A stretch of DNA of 64,000 bases from Pelargonium cotyledonis. Its lineage: Eukaryota; Streptophyta; Magnoliopsida; Geraniales; Geraniaceae. The notes under the pieces were generated by a model. That model made no database searches. It worked only from the letters and a program-made list of their open reading frames with translations, and was not told where the DNA came from. Of the stretch, positions 27,401 to 39,330 are shown one piece after another. The stretch is from the NCBI GenBank assembly GCA_036897625.1, contig JAYMTA010000018.1, positions 1 through 64,000 on the forward strand, written 5' to 3'. Made by a program: the position numbers and the translations under genes. Position 1 is the first letter of the stretch, and every line of letters starts with the position of its first letter.

Positions 27401-28129
27401 CCTACGCTCGAATCATATAAAAATACGTAAAAAGAAAAGGAACAAATTGAATCTTACAGGTTGAGTTTCCGCTTTATTACATGAGACAAAGGCCTTCTTT
27501 CTGGGGTTTACTAGTGTCGAACCTATGCTATGGTATGTCAGAAAAAGTTTAATGTTACCATTAAAAAGTGGAATGTCGTAGGTTCAAGTATAAATTCCCG
27601 CAGTATCCTGGAGATCCTCCTCTCTTAGGAGCTTATAGAAATATCTTTAATAGAATCTATTCCGACAAAAAGCTGTACGCCTCTAGTTTGGGACTCAAAG
27701 CAGAAAAGTAGTTTTAGACAAGCTTTGGCTAGACCTTAAGAACTTTTTTACGAGTAACTATTAAAAGAGGTATCCCTTAAATTGTCTTAGCAAAAAAAGT
27801 TTTTTATTTAATGCCGAGAGCATTGCTTGAATCTTTGACCTAGTCCTTAGGAAACGCACTCGTTATATCTTAAAAGACATCCGACAACCCTTGAAACAGT
27901 CTATTTTATTGTGCGAGGTTAACCTTTTTAATTCTAATTCCCGTAATAATACAAGTAAAATAGGGCTAGAGATCAACGAATAAGGAACAACAAGGAAGAA
28001 TTTCTAAATTAACCAAAGGAAATTTTTAACAAAAAAGGAGGGGGTTTCCTCATGTTCATGTTATGGTTGTTTTTTTAGTCTCTAGCTGGGATAGTTAAAT
28101 AGAAGCAATTCAATTCTATAGGGTATATT
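21481..28129. other. AT-rich non-coding DNA, no gene seen
   Basis: No gene, convincing tRNA fold or long repeat was recognised, apart from the short repeat at 26,219-26,247. A T-arm-like string GTCGTAGGTTCAAG lies near 27,577 on the plus strand without a matching anticodon arm. Open frames are short and of low-complexity composition. Confidence 0.55.
26219..26247 (+). repeat. short repeat, partner at 41,708-41,736
   Basis: GGATTCGAAATAAACTATCT followed by CTTAAGG recurs at 41,708-41,736 with one difference (TTTAAGG). Identity over 27 bases with one change suggests copying within the genome, more recently than for the other pairs. Confidence 0.65.
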
Positions 28130-29420
28130 GGCTCTAAAAGAAGTAAAATGTAGAAACACATTACTGGGTACACTAAATGGTGTTTTAGGGCGCGTAAATT
28201 GCCTTTGGGTGGATTTTGGTATTCCTATAATTAATCTGGATTTGTTGTCCTAAGTAGTTTTTGAGAGTCTTTTTATTTGTGTTCCTTTGTTTCTAAGTTT
28301 AAGTTGCCCTTTTCGTATAGTAAGGTTTTGGGGTAAATAAATTATAAAGAGCTAAAGTCATTTAGTAAATAAAAAGGTTTTTTTTTTAAGACAGAAAAAG
28401 AGTAATATACCTTAAACAACTTATACATATACTAAACTAATTAGGTAATATACTTATCTTTTTAACTACCTAAATAGGGAATACAGTAACTACTAGCTGC
28501 AAGAAGACTGGGCTAGGTCTAGCTCCGAAAAACAATCAAGAGTACTGTATCAAAGATTAAAACAATAGCTCTACTCTAAAGACTCCGAATACAACTAATA
28601 GAGCTAAGAAGAGTAAGCTACAGGAGTACAGTTCTCAGGGCTCATAAGACGGGTCTAGCTTACAAGACTACAAGACTAAGACTCCTAAGAATTAGATGTT
28701 GGTTATAAGGTATCCAGATTCTATCAATATACTACAATACGTATCCCTCCCTTCGCGATGCTACAGTCAGGTACAAAAACCTCCCTATTATTTGTATCCT
28801 CTCTATATCAGTAACAGTAAATCAGAACAAGAGTAATATGCCTTAATAACTAAAACCTATAACTATTACTGTCTATTAAACTTTTTACTATATAATACAC
28901 TAACGAATAACTCCTATACTCTGCTATAGGAGAATACAAGGACCCCGTGTTTTCCCGTACCCATAAGAAACCACACTCCTAATAAGAACAAAAAGCTCCG
29001 AAGGAATCGTAGTAACAAAAAAGGAGTAGGTCTAGTTCTAAGGAAAGAAAGCAAGTAAGCAATTGGTGGCTGTAAGGAAGGTTTGCTCTTGTGTTCCTTT
29101 GTATCCGGGGTTTCCATTTTTCAGGTTTAAGAGGGCATAATAAAAGTAAGTAGTTTTCGCCGAAGTCCCGCGAAAGCCTGTTGTTGTAGTTGTTGGTCTT
29201 AGGAGTCCAAGGTTTACTATCAATATACTATAATGCATTAACCTTCCTCTGGTACCTCTCGGTCGGTAACAATAACACTATCCAGTATTTCTAGGGTTCT
29301 ATCCTCTATATGATGCTAGCTACAATTAAAACAGGAGGAAGACGCCTTACAAATCCTTATATAAAATACAAATAAGTAATATACTATTAGATACTAAACG
29401 AACTTCCCAGCAGGAGCTAC
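28130..29420 (+). repeat. cluster of dispersed repeat-family copies
   Basis: At least three units lie in the same orientation. Head blocks sit at 28,271-28,310 and 29,081-29,125. Middle blocks (ATACTACAATAC or ATACTATAATGCATTAACC, then a CAGTCAGGTA or CGGTCGGTAA block) sit at 28,727-28,773 and 29,224-29,270. Tail blocks (ATCCTCTCTATA ... GTAAC ... ACAAGAG) sit at 28,794-28,860 and about 29,305-29,355. Spacing from head to middle is about 140 bp and from middle to tail about 70-80 bp. TTTTGGTATTCC followed by CTGGATTTGTTGTCC at 28,216-28,251 matches 58,880-58,917, so homology extends upstream of the head. No protein is recognisable. Confidence 0.6.
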
Positions 29421-30482
29421 AGAGTCACATTTAAAGTTAGGGACATAATAGGAAGAATTCTAGAGTTGAATGCTCTCGGATCCTGCCAATCCAGGTAGGA
29501 GTGTAATAAAGGTAAAGTAAAGGCCTCTAAATCTAAAAAAGAGTCTCATTTTATTCTGAGTTAGGAATCAAGAAGACAAGGTAAGTTTATAAAAACTAAG
29601 GAATACCATTAAGATAAGAAAAGACTATTAATAACTTTTCTTTCTGGTTAAACAACTAGAGTGCTTTAGTTAAAGAACCTAAGGCAAGATTTATCCTGGA
29701 TAGCTCTGTTTCTTGGTTAAAGGTAGAATCTCTTATAATATAAAGTAATAAAGTATAAGGAGGGAAAAAAATCTAGTTTTTTATTTTATAAGTTTTACAA
29801 GCTCCTTTTCCAGTGAAGTTTTGAGCTACTCCATATAGTTCTAAAAACAGGTATGCAGGTTAAGAATATAGTTAGTCTAGGTATCAAGAAACAGAAAGAA
29901 ATGGCTATGAGTAAAAATGAAGATACAGAGTAAAGGTATAGTTTTTAAGAAACAAGGTATGAAGAAGATATATTTGTTTAGTGAAATATAGCTAGGGCAG
30001 ATGGATTACTTTCCTATTAACTATATAGTGACAGATTCTGGTCTTAGAGATTGCTTTTGCTTTCTCTTTCCTTCTCATTTCGCTTTAATTCATGTTCTTA
30101 AAGAGATTGTCTTATACATTTATTCATTCTGTACATTGGGATGAAAAGAAGTTCCCTACTGGATTCCTTAGAAACTTTTATTGCTAAATTAACAAAAAGG
30201 AAAAAACTTCCAAAAAGGGCTAAAGTTATTAGCTAGAATATCTTTTATCAGTAGTTTGTGTACTAAATTTGCAATCGAACTTCGCATCATGTCTAGTTTA
30301 ATAGTTATCCGAAAAAGAATTGGCTTAGTCAATGAGACACTTACCAGAATGTGTTCGAGCATTCCCGTGTCTAAACAATTCACAATTATCTAGGAGCTTG
30401 TTCTACTTAGGGGACTATGAGGAGCTTTGCCCACACCAGTATGCTGCAAGAATTCCTTTACTCCATCTCATAGAGTTTTACA
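29421..30482. other. non-coding DNA, no gene seen
   Basis: The plus strand is purine-rich to about 29,960, like the flanks of other repeat-family copies. From 30,189 to 30,383 the minus strand is open for 64 codons and lies about 100 bases beyond the domain V-like segment at 30,483-30,517, where a downstream exon might be expected. I could not match its product to any mitochondrial gene. Confidence 0.45.
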
Positions 30483-30517
30483 AAACCGTACGTGAAGCAT
30501 TTCATCTCATACCGCTC
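30483..30517 (-). other. group II intron domain V-like segment
   Basis: On the minus strand this reads GAGCGGTATGAG ... CACGTACGGTTT with a GAAA-type loop in between. That is close to the conserved domain V of plant mitochondrial group II introns (GAGCCGTATGAG ... TACGGTTC). The AGC of the catalytic triad is kept, but the following base gives a G-G mismatch in the lower stem, which would weaken folding. Domain V is the catalytic heart of these introns and is found just upstream of the 3' exon. No clear domain VI or exon follows, so this is probably the remnant of an intron 3' end. Confidence 0.5.
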
Positions 30518-33500
30518 CTACTGGGATCTCTGTTTTACTTTTACTTTTTGTTAATTTCTTGTACAGGACAGCTCTAGCTTTGATGTGACTTGAACCCACG
30601 AGTCTCGCGTCGATTCTAATAAGATTTACCGAATGCCATTTTGATTGAATTAATAATAGTAAGTTACCAAATCGCCTACCCCTACTTACTTTCTATTCTT
30701 AATATCAAGAGTTAAGAGTACTTCCTTTTTTCTATTAAGTAATTATAATTGCAGAATTCTCCAAGAAAAACATTTATACCTTTTTAGTAGACTTTCCAAG
30801 AATCGGTATTGGAATTTTGAATTATCAAGATAGATATGGAGCCATTGCACTATCTTACGAAGAGCTGTATAAAGAAGGGGTCCGTTTATTTTATAAGGAT
30901 AAACCCCCAAAATAACTTAATAAATGATAATTTACAATATAAAGGGGTTCTATGCTTATATGTGGTGTGGGTAATGGCAGGTATGCGGTTAAAAACGAGT
31001 CACTGTAGTCTATTTTGCATTCTAATCTAAGTAAAGTGTTCCCTATACTCAATATAGTGTATGTAAGGTCGAATACTTCATTTTATTCCTAAAGCGGTTG
31101 TCCTATTTATCAAGTTTTCGGAGAAAGCTCTATGCCTTAAATAAAGACTTTGTTTGTATAAAATTAGGGATATTAGAAGCGACTCGACTTTGAAAGTCCC
31201 TTTAGTAGTAGAATCTCCTTTGGTTAAATTAGTCCTACAGTCTTAATGCTTAATGAAGGTATACATAAAAAGACCCCCTTTACTTGGATTTCTCCCCGGA
31301 TATTAATATCAAATCCAGGTAAGTATACCTAAAATATGAATATGTCCATACTGACACCAAATAATTATATCTATACTGATAAGACTCCTTGAAATTTAGA
31401 GCTAAGCAAAAAAGCTATTCCAAAACAAGCCAGCCGGACTCAGGTTACTCTTACTATAGGGTCCCCCTAAGTACTATACTATAAAGAAAAATTATATATC
31501 TTAAATATTTTGATTAAATGTGAGTGTGCAGTATCTCATCTCATTGTTGGATATAAACTGGAAAGGGAAAGGTTTGATTTGATAAAATCTTGAAGGCATT
31601 TATAGCATCAGCTCATTGTTTTATTGATAAAATTATAGAAGTTTATTGACTCCGTTTAGTCGGGAAAATGATAACAAGGGTGTTTCTTGGAAAGAAAATT
31701 ATTTAGATATAACTTTACTAGGACTAGAAAGAGTCTCTTAATAAGCAAAGCTTCTATATCGGGATCCGTTGTTACCAGTATCGAAAAACAAGCTTGCAAG
31801 ATAAGCAAGACTCGTCAAAGCCTTATTTAGTTCTATATTACTATGTGTTTTATTAGCACTTTTAGTAAACTTATACTAAGTAATTACTAGACATTAAGTC
31901 TTCCTATCATATACGGAAATATCTGAACCTACACAAAATTGTACTTTTTTTTCTACAAAAGAGTTAAGTATCTAAATACAAAGAATTTTTTTTCCTTAGC
32001 CTCACCCTTGCATTATTTATATATAATACATAGGAAATTCCTAAAAAAGGGAGGGTAGTCAGTTATAATTCAACACGAATTAATGAACGAATTGGAACTG
32101 CTGGTATAAGAGATTGAGGAGAGGTTAACAAAAGATTTTATAGGTTTTTATGTTACCTGTTAGAGGTTGGAACTATGAATATAAGTGACTGCAGCTTAAT
32201 AAGGAGCCCTTTTTAAATGTTACACTTAGACTTACATAAAAAATGATAGGTAATAAGAGTACCCGGCAGGAGTTCCGCCAGAGTTTGCTAAAAGAATGAG
32301 CTTTATAAGTCTAATAACCCTGTGAAATCAACAGTAATCTCCACTAAATAGTCTAGATTAAGTGCAAAGAGAAAAGTATAGTGCTTTCTTGCTCTCGTGT
32401 AAATAAAGCCAAAGAATCATAAAGTAATATAAGCTAGTATGAATATTTGAACTGTATATAATGGGGCTTGACTGGAATTTTAACTAATGTAAGGAACTCC
32501 TTATAAAATTGGTTTTAGCTGAATATAGATATTATAAGAACTTTTACTATGAAGGTGCTGGCTCTAAGAGTCTTTTCTGAATCTTTGTATTTTCACGGTA
32601 AATTCATCAACATTGAGTTTTCTTTTCTAAAGACTTGGTTTACACGCAGGCTCCTTTATAAAATTAACCCTAATTTTTGGCTTGAATCAACTGTAAATAA
32701 AGGGCCCTATCTAAGTTACTATAGTAGGAACCCCATAACCAGTAAGTTTAGTATATATTGCGAAAACTCACTTTATTATTCCAAAAGGTCAGGATCCGGT
32801 ACAAGAATGCAAGAACTCTAAAAGGACTCAAAAGAGTAAGGAGAAGGAGGTTCCATAAAGAGGAAATACAAGAACTCCAGGCTAAAGTATCTGCTTCCTG
32901 TCCTTTTTCAGTTAACTAAAGAGAATAAAGATAGGGTCTAAAAAGAAAAGCGAGTTATTTTTTGGCTATTAAAATACTTTAGTTTTTTCTTTTTCTAAAA
33001 TTTAGGGAGATATTAATAAAGACAAGCTCTTACCCCTTTGCCGGAGTTTTTATCATTCAGGAGTCCTTTTCCGGAGGGGAATAAAACAAGGAGAGTTAAT
33101 GAATAAATGCAAAGCCTCTGAAACCCTTTTTTAATATAGCTAGGGTAACCCGTGCGCAATTAATAGATCTATACTAGTGGCTCACCCAACCCACTATTGA
33201 AGTAATTTGGAGGTATAAGAATACCCCTCCAGGTAAAGCTCCTCTGACTAGATTTCACTTTTTGTTAGATTTTGTTTCTTTCATTTTTGTTAATTGTTTA
33301 GTAGTCTCTTAAGTGAATTCAACTATGAAGTTATGTTACTAGGAAGAATGCCTAGCTAAGTGTAAATCAGTCCTAAATCTTGCAAAAAGTGTTATAAAAC
33401 ATGTACTTAGATCCTCCTATTATACTATAAATATGTCCTAGATGTAAAGTATATTCTTACTAGTTATGGTAAACTCTGATTTAAGAAGAGTAGTAAGATA

Positions 33501-35165
33501 TGAAATTAACACTAGCCTAAAAACCTAAACAAGTTACATGCCCCAAAAAGGGAGCCATATTAGTAGCACTTGCTTGCGCCGGACATAATAGATCTATTGA
33601 GGATAAGGACAATAGAAGCACTATATTGAAGTATATAGCTCGTCCTTAAGTTACTCTATTTGGTTTTTATTCCTTAGTCTTTAGTGAATTCCTTTGACTA
33701 AAGAAACCATGAAGTAGCATACCTCCTTACTTAGGAAATAAAAGGTTGACTTTTAAATCGAGAACATAGGGATACCTTGTTTGGAATAATACACGTCAAA
33801 CGGATCAGGTACCGCAGTATTTTATAATAATAAACCTCAAATTATTACTGAAATTGGGATTAATCTTTATTATTATAATAAAAATTCTAGGAGCTTTTAA
33901 GTTACTTTACTGGGCCTTACGACTTCCGAGGGGTCCTCCTTATTCATTTATTATTTGAAAGTTCTATATTAGATTGTGGACTTCTATCTCGTGCAAAGGG
34001 AATTAAACACACCCACCCTTATAAGGAACTCGCCCTACTCATAGTATGGAATAAGAAGGGGTATACAAGGAGCATACTACTACTACTGGTTTAATACTAA
34101 AGGGAAAATTTATTCATGGCTACTTAGATAGAGTCTCTTAAGCAGGGTTTTGTTGAATGAAATGGATTTAACGCTTTAATAGGGTCTATCCATATAATAA
34201 TATTTATTTAGGGTCTATGAAAGCTCCTATTCCTGATTGGTTTATTTAATATAAAACTATTACAGCTTTCTTTACGGATCCGTTTATGTTAGAAATTCAG
34301 CTAACCCTGGAGTTTAGCTCTGAGAAATTGGTAAATATCTCTTTTGATTTCGAGCTTTTCATATATTCATAATATAGGGTACCCCGTCCGATACTTAACA
34401 GGTACGCCTTTTTATAATTAAATTCCTTGCACACCGGTAAACAACCCTATACTGCATCAAAGGAGAAGCTTAAGATATGCGGATCCTGTTAGGGGTCTCC
34501 TTTTTATACAAGTTTACAAATTTTAAAACAAAAGCAAAAAGCTTTCCCTGCTGTTGTAACAATCTGTAGAAACTCCTAGTTAAAGGGATGTACTCCTCCA
34601 GTCCATAAAGGAGCGAACCCTAGTCTCCTCTTGTTTTTAAGGCGACAAGCTATGGATCTCCAATTTAAAGCAGTAGAAAGGAAATTACTTAGTATAGAAC
34701 TCGAGACGCTCCTTTGCAGTAATAGAAGGCTCTTTTATCTTTCTTTAATCTAGTACGAATTAGGTAAGAACTAACAAAACATAGGTAATATATGGTTCAT
34801 CCCTGCCATACCCTTGAGGGGAGGTCCGCCTTGCTATTTAAGGCAATTAACATACTAAACTAAAAAGCAATTCTATGTCTTTTTTTTAGTACGCCAAAGC
34901 ACTTGGAAATTCATAACTTTAAATAATAAGGATATTTTGAATAGGGTTCTAAATAAAATATAAGCTCTAGGGGGCCGCTTTTTATAGAAGCTTTGGCTGG
35001 TAGTTTTATAACTTTCTCGTGCATAGCTGGGTAACGAGCAACTGGAATCAACAATATTGCGTTAATCTCTTGTCATAGCTAAAGCCAAGTCTTCTATATA
35101 ATGTATAATGGTTAAGACAGATAAGTGAAAAGCCAAAGAAAGCTATGAGTTATGATATAATTATA
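30518..35165. other. AT-rich non-coding DNA, no gene seen
   Basis: No gene was recognised. A minus-strand T-arm-like string CGTGGGTTCAAGTCAC lies at about 30,586-30,601, directly beside the domain V-like segment, but the rest of a tRNA cannot be folded. A 90-codon plus-strand frame at 32,549-32,821 resembles no family I know. Confidence 0.5.
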
Positions 35166-35198
35166 CCCAAGCCCACTATTTGACAGACTGGGCTTGGG
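35166..35198 (+). other. perfect 10-bp GC-rich stem-loop
   Basis: CCCAAGCCCA at 35,166-35,175 pairs perfectly with TGGGCTTGGG at 35,189-35,198, leaving a 13-nt loop. Seven of ten pairs are G-C, which is striking in this AT-rich setting. It resembles the stem-loops found at 3' ends of plant mitochondrial transcripts, but no gene lies upstream on either strand. Confidence 0.65.
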
Positions 35199-36346
35199 CT
35201 TGATTCCTCGCTCTCGAGGCTTATGCAGGGTAAGTTTACTTGATTATAGGTTCCCTTTAGTCAATTAAGAATGGAGGCTTTTATATTTATTAATATGGAT
35301 ATAGACTTTAGTACTACTGTTCAAAGAAACCTAATTTATTTACTTAGATTGCCTTAGACTTAGTAGGCTATCAACTTGGAAAGCTTTTCCATTCTATTTT
35401 CCAGACCCAGCTTTTAAGAGCGAGCTAATCTCTTACTAATTTTTGAAAAAAGGAGATCCTTTGCTTTCAAGGGTGAAAATAGATCTCGGTAAGTAGAGAA
35501 AAATCCAATTCAAAAATTACAAAGGTAGAGTGAGTACTATTATAACAAGACCCCCTACTTATAACCAAATCTCCTATGAAATTTGAATTGCCAAGGACCC
35601 ACCCGCAAGTACAAACTACACATTTTCGGCAAATAAGATAAAATTGAGTAAATAAAGAATAAAGGAAGAAAAAGCTCCTTACAATATGGGGAGACTCCTA
35701 AAAGATCCTCCTGTTTCTAAATATTAAATAGCGAAAAGTAAGGAATCTGGACTAAACGGAGCTCCTATAAAATGAAAGGTAACCGATAAAGACTCAATCA
35801 AGAATTGGTACTACAGCTCTACTCCACTTCCCTCAAGCAAAAGAAGTTAAGAAACTCGATATTCAGAAGGTTACATGTGTTCTTTATACAAGTATCCTAG
35901 ATAAAGATTTAGAGAAGTAATGGGTAACCTATCTCTCTTAAAACAGAGGAAGCCTTTGAAGTTTCAGAATAAGTAGAATAGAACATTTCTAAAATCAGTC
36001 GACCTCGCAGTATCGTCTTACTCATTTGCTTTATTCCTGTCGAAAAGAGTATCTTGTTCATTTCTGTAGTGAGTCTATGATTCCCTACTTTAACTATTCG
36101 AAACCCTTTTTATTGAATAATTGTAATTAGGAGTTCTATACTATAACTTAGTATTCGTTCTAAGCGCCTCGCTCTAGCTGCACACTGACCATAACTTTGT
36201 AAAAGATATCTAAAGGAGAAAAACTAATCAATGTATTTACTCGGTTTGTTTTTAAAACCGGGAGTCAGAGTAAGATAGAGGTTGATCTGAGTCAGTTGTA
36301 TTCTGTCGACTCAGCTTTCAAAGTTATCTATGAACCCGTAAGTCTA

Positions 36347-36422
36347 TAGTAACAGTAGGATTGAACCTATGCTCGCTAGTCAATTAAACGAATGCTCCAC
36401 CACTGAGCTATTGTATTGAGGA
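36347..36422 (-). pseudogene. decayed plastid-like trnN-GUU
   Basis: On the minus strand it begins TCCTCAATA, has an almost unchanged D arm (TAGCTCAGTGGTGGAGCA), continues TTTAATTGACTAGC where plastid-type trnN has GTTAACTGACTGG, and has a T arm TAGGTTCAATCCTA. Plant mitochondria commonly use a plastid-derived trnN-GUU, and this matches that lineage. A few bases are inserted after the acceptor, bases are lost around the anticodon (no GTT at the right place), and the 3' acceptor strand no longer pairs with the 5' one. It is a pseudogene by these signs. Confidence 0.65.
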
Positions 36423-39254
36423 AGACAACTAAGGGTACTCTTTCCTCTCTCTATAATCTTTCCTTTCTCTATAATCTGTATACTCTATTCATTTAGGATA
36501 TTAAAAAAGAAAGTTTTTACTACTCTGTTGCTATATTATATAATATAATATAAACTGGCGCCTAACACTTTGCTGTATATAAGTGACAATTGTCGGCAAT
36601 TAAGTACTGTTATTTACGACACTACTACTAGTGTAAAGCGTACAATTTGAGTATAATTTACAAAACAAAGCAAATTTTCTTTATTTAACTCTACCATTTC
36701 AATAAGTTATTTGCTTTATACTACAAAAAAGAAAAAGTAGTACTTTAAAGCGAAAGGTGGAGCTTGCCTAATCTAATATACGGATTTCCCCTTTCTAGAA
36801 AATTTGTTTTCCTTGTAAGTTAGTAAGTAAGAAGTTATATAGCTTAGCGGATTTCCTTATATAAGGAGGAAAACTTCTTAACTAAAAAAACTTTCCTTAG
36901 GCATGCTTTGTTACCAAAGAGAATCCTAAAAATAAAAACAGGACTCCTCTTTGCTAAAAGACTCCGAATTACGTAAATGTTAGATACTGAGATTTATACA
37001 TAATCATAAACCACAAATGTACCCACATATACTTGCAGGACCACTCTCTAGAATCTTCAATTATTATATATACTATATAGCTAGCTCTACAGCCTAAGAG
37101 ATCTCTGATGCGAGAATCCCTTTTTTAATTTAATAGGGCTCTGTTACAAGACTTCTACTCCTAATTATAGTTTTCCTCTCTTATCGACTCTAAAAAATGT
37201 GAACTCTGGTTTGGACTCTGGGTACTCTTAGACTAAACAAATGACGAACAGCTAAACATTTTTGGCCTAAACTTCTTTTTACCGGGGAAGCACTCAATTT
37301 ACCTATGTATATCTAAGTGGTATCCAATGAAACATAACTTTTTATCTTGGAATTTAAGTACAAAACTTGGAATTTTCTCTACTTTTAGCAAAAAATTACT
37401 AATCTTGTCTTCTTTTCTTTTTCTAACGTTCCTCTAGGTAGCACAAATTGAGTTGTTTTTGTCAGGTATCGAAACTCCTCTATATTTCTAACTGTAAAGT
37501 GCAATTTCATATAAGAAGATTTAAAGGGTTCGAGTCGACTAAAAGATTAAAAACTCAAGTATTTCGCAGGTCTGAGTCATACTCATAAAGCTAAGTTAGA
37601 ATATGTTTTCTTAATAAACTTACCTTTTTCCTAAAAATCTTACTAAAACTTTTTATCGTTTTATCGAGCAAGTACTGTGGTTTTGGATTCAAAATGTCGA
37701 ATAGCTAGAGTTTCCAGTCGTCAAACTAGCAAAAAAAAATTCAACCGAGGGTTTATGCCTTAAAGTGGTTTATAATTTTAAAAACTCTTACTACAAGCTG
37801 AAATTATAGGGACTCCTTTGTTACTGTAGATATTAGTGCTTTTATCAAACATGGACACAAGGGTCTGTTCCTGTTAATTGGATTATGACTTAGAAATACA
37901 GTTTAGTTTTTGCAGCGTAGTCAGATTAATATTTAATATAGAGAAGATACTTGTTTTTGCGTTAAAAAGAGTGTAAACTTGAGAGTTTTAATCAGAAACC
38001 TGGTTTAGAACGCCTACTCTTTATATTAGGAATTTCGAAGATGCGTTACCTTTTGGATTTAATCTTATTTGTAAAGGAATCTCAGTCAAAGTTATCTATT
38101 CGATTAAATCCATTTAGCAGATACCTCCTTTTTCTTATTTTATTACACTAATCCCTTCGGTAAAGGAAGCATCTTAATTTATAAGAATTTTACACTTTAT
38201 TACAAAAGATCTTCCTAACTAAGAAGAAATTTGTCTAAATGATTACTTTATTTAGTAAAGCTCTAATTGAGTAATTAGCTAGAAAACTCTTTTTTCTTCT
38301 CCATCGAGAAGCCCCTAGCAGCTTGCCCAAGGAGTCGAGGTTAAAAGCTTAAAACAGATTTATATAAAATTTCGGACTTAAAAAGAAATACTAAACTGGG
38401 TTAGATTATCAGGAACTAAAAAAAATTTTAAATAGAAATGAATTGTTTACATACGGATGCTCTTGATTCTCAAACAACAAAGCGGTTAAAGTGCCTTGGT
38501 CATAGTAGAAGGTTAAACTTAAATAGAACCCTTATAGTAATAATTATATATTCTTAATTTTATCTTATTCTAGTCGAGTTACTCAACAAATAAACTTGTA
38601 CTTATTAGGAGTATGGCTGGTAGGATTTCTATATCTATGAATGCGACTTTCCAATATAAGAAAGGAAATAGGTTTCTAACGGAGTCCTCTTTTTTAGCTT
38701 CAATTTGTACGAGTAAACTAAACATGTTTGAGTGAGTATTAGGACGTAAACTGCATAGAGGAGCTCCATATTTAAGACTTAGAGACCATAGCATACATAG
38801 TGTGTATATTTACTATAGGATATCTTAGGATTCCACCAAAAAGGAAAGAAGCATACATATATTACTACTTTCCTAACTAAAGGCATTCTTTAAAGCAATT
38901 GAAAAAGTCTATTACTGAGCGATAGATCACTTCTTTGCTGTAGTAGACCCTACTAAGGATTAAGGAATTAGGTAGGCGCGGAATAAGAGCATTGCTTTAA
39001 CTTGTTTTTGTTATTGAAGGGGTTATTATATTAAGTACAGATACACTTTGTCTGTAAGCTATCTTAAGGGATTCCTAAGGTTTAGCTTTACTTTAAGTTT
39101 TTGGGCTATACCGTTTTTAAGACATATTATTGCATATTAACTACTTACCCATTTAGACTTTATAGTACAATCCGAGGAAAGGCTCAACTTACTAAACTGT
39201 AGTTAACACTTCTACTAGGACTCTTTCCATTCATTCGAAACCCCTTTTTTTCTA

Positions 39255-39330
39255 TGACTCTGATTATAGGACTTGAACCTGCAACCCAAGGCTAAGGCAG
39301 CATTGTTATGTCCAACCAAAGCTTTAGAGA
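39255..39330 (-). pseudogene. tRNA-like remnant, identity unsure
   Basis: The minus strand carries a good T-arm motif, GGTTGCAGGTTCAAGTCCTA, close to that of plant mitochondrial trnK (GGTCGCAGGTTCAAGTCCTG). The upstream part keeps only a vague D-arm shape, and no anticodon stem folds. The ends are approximate. It may be a scrap of trnK or another tRNA, or a chance resemblance. Confidence 0.3.
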
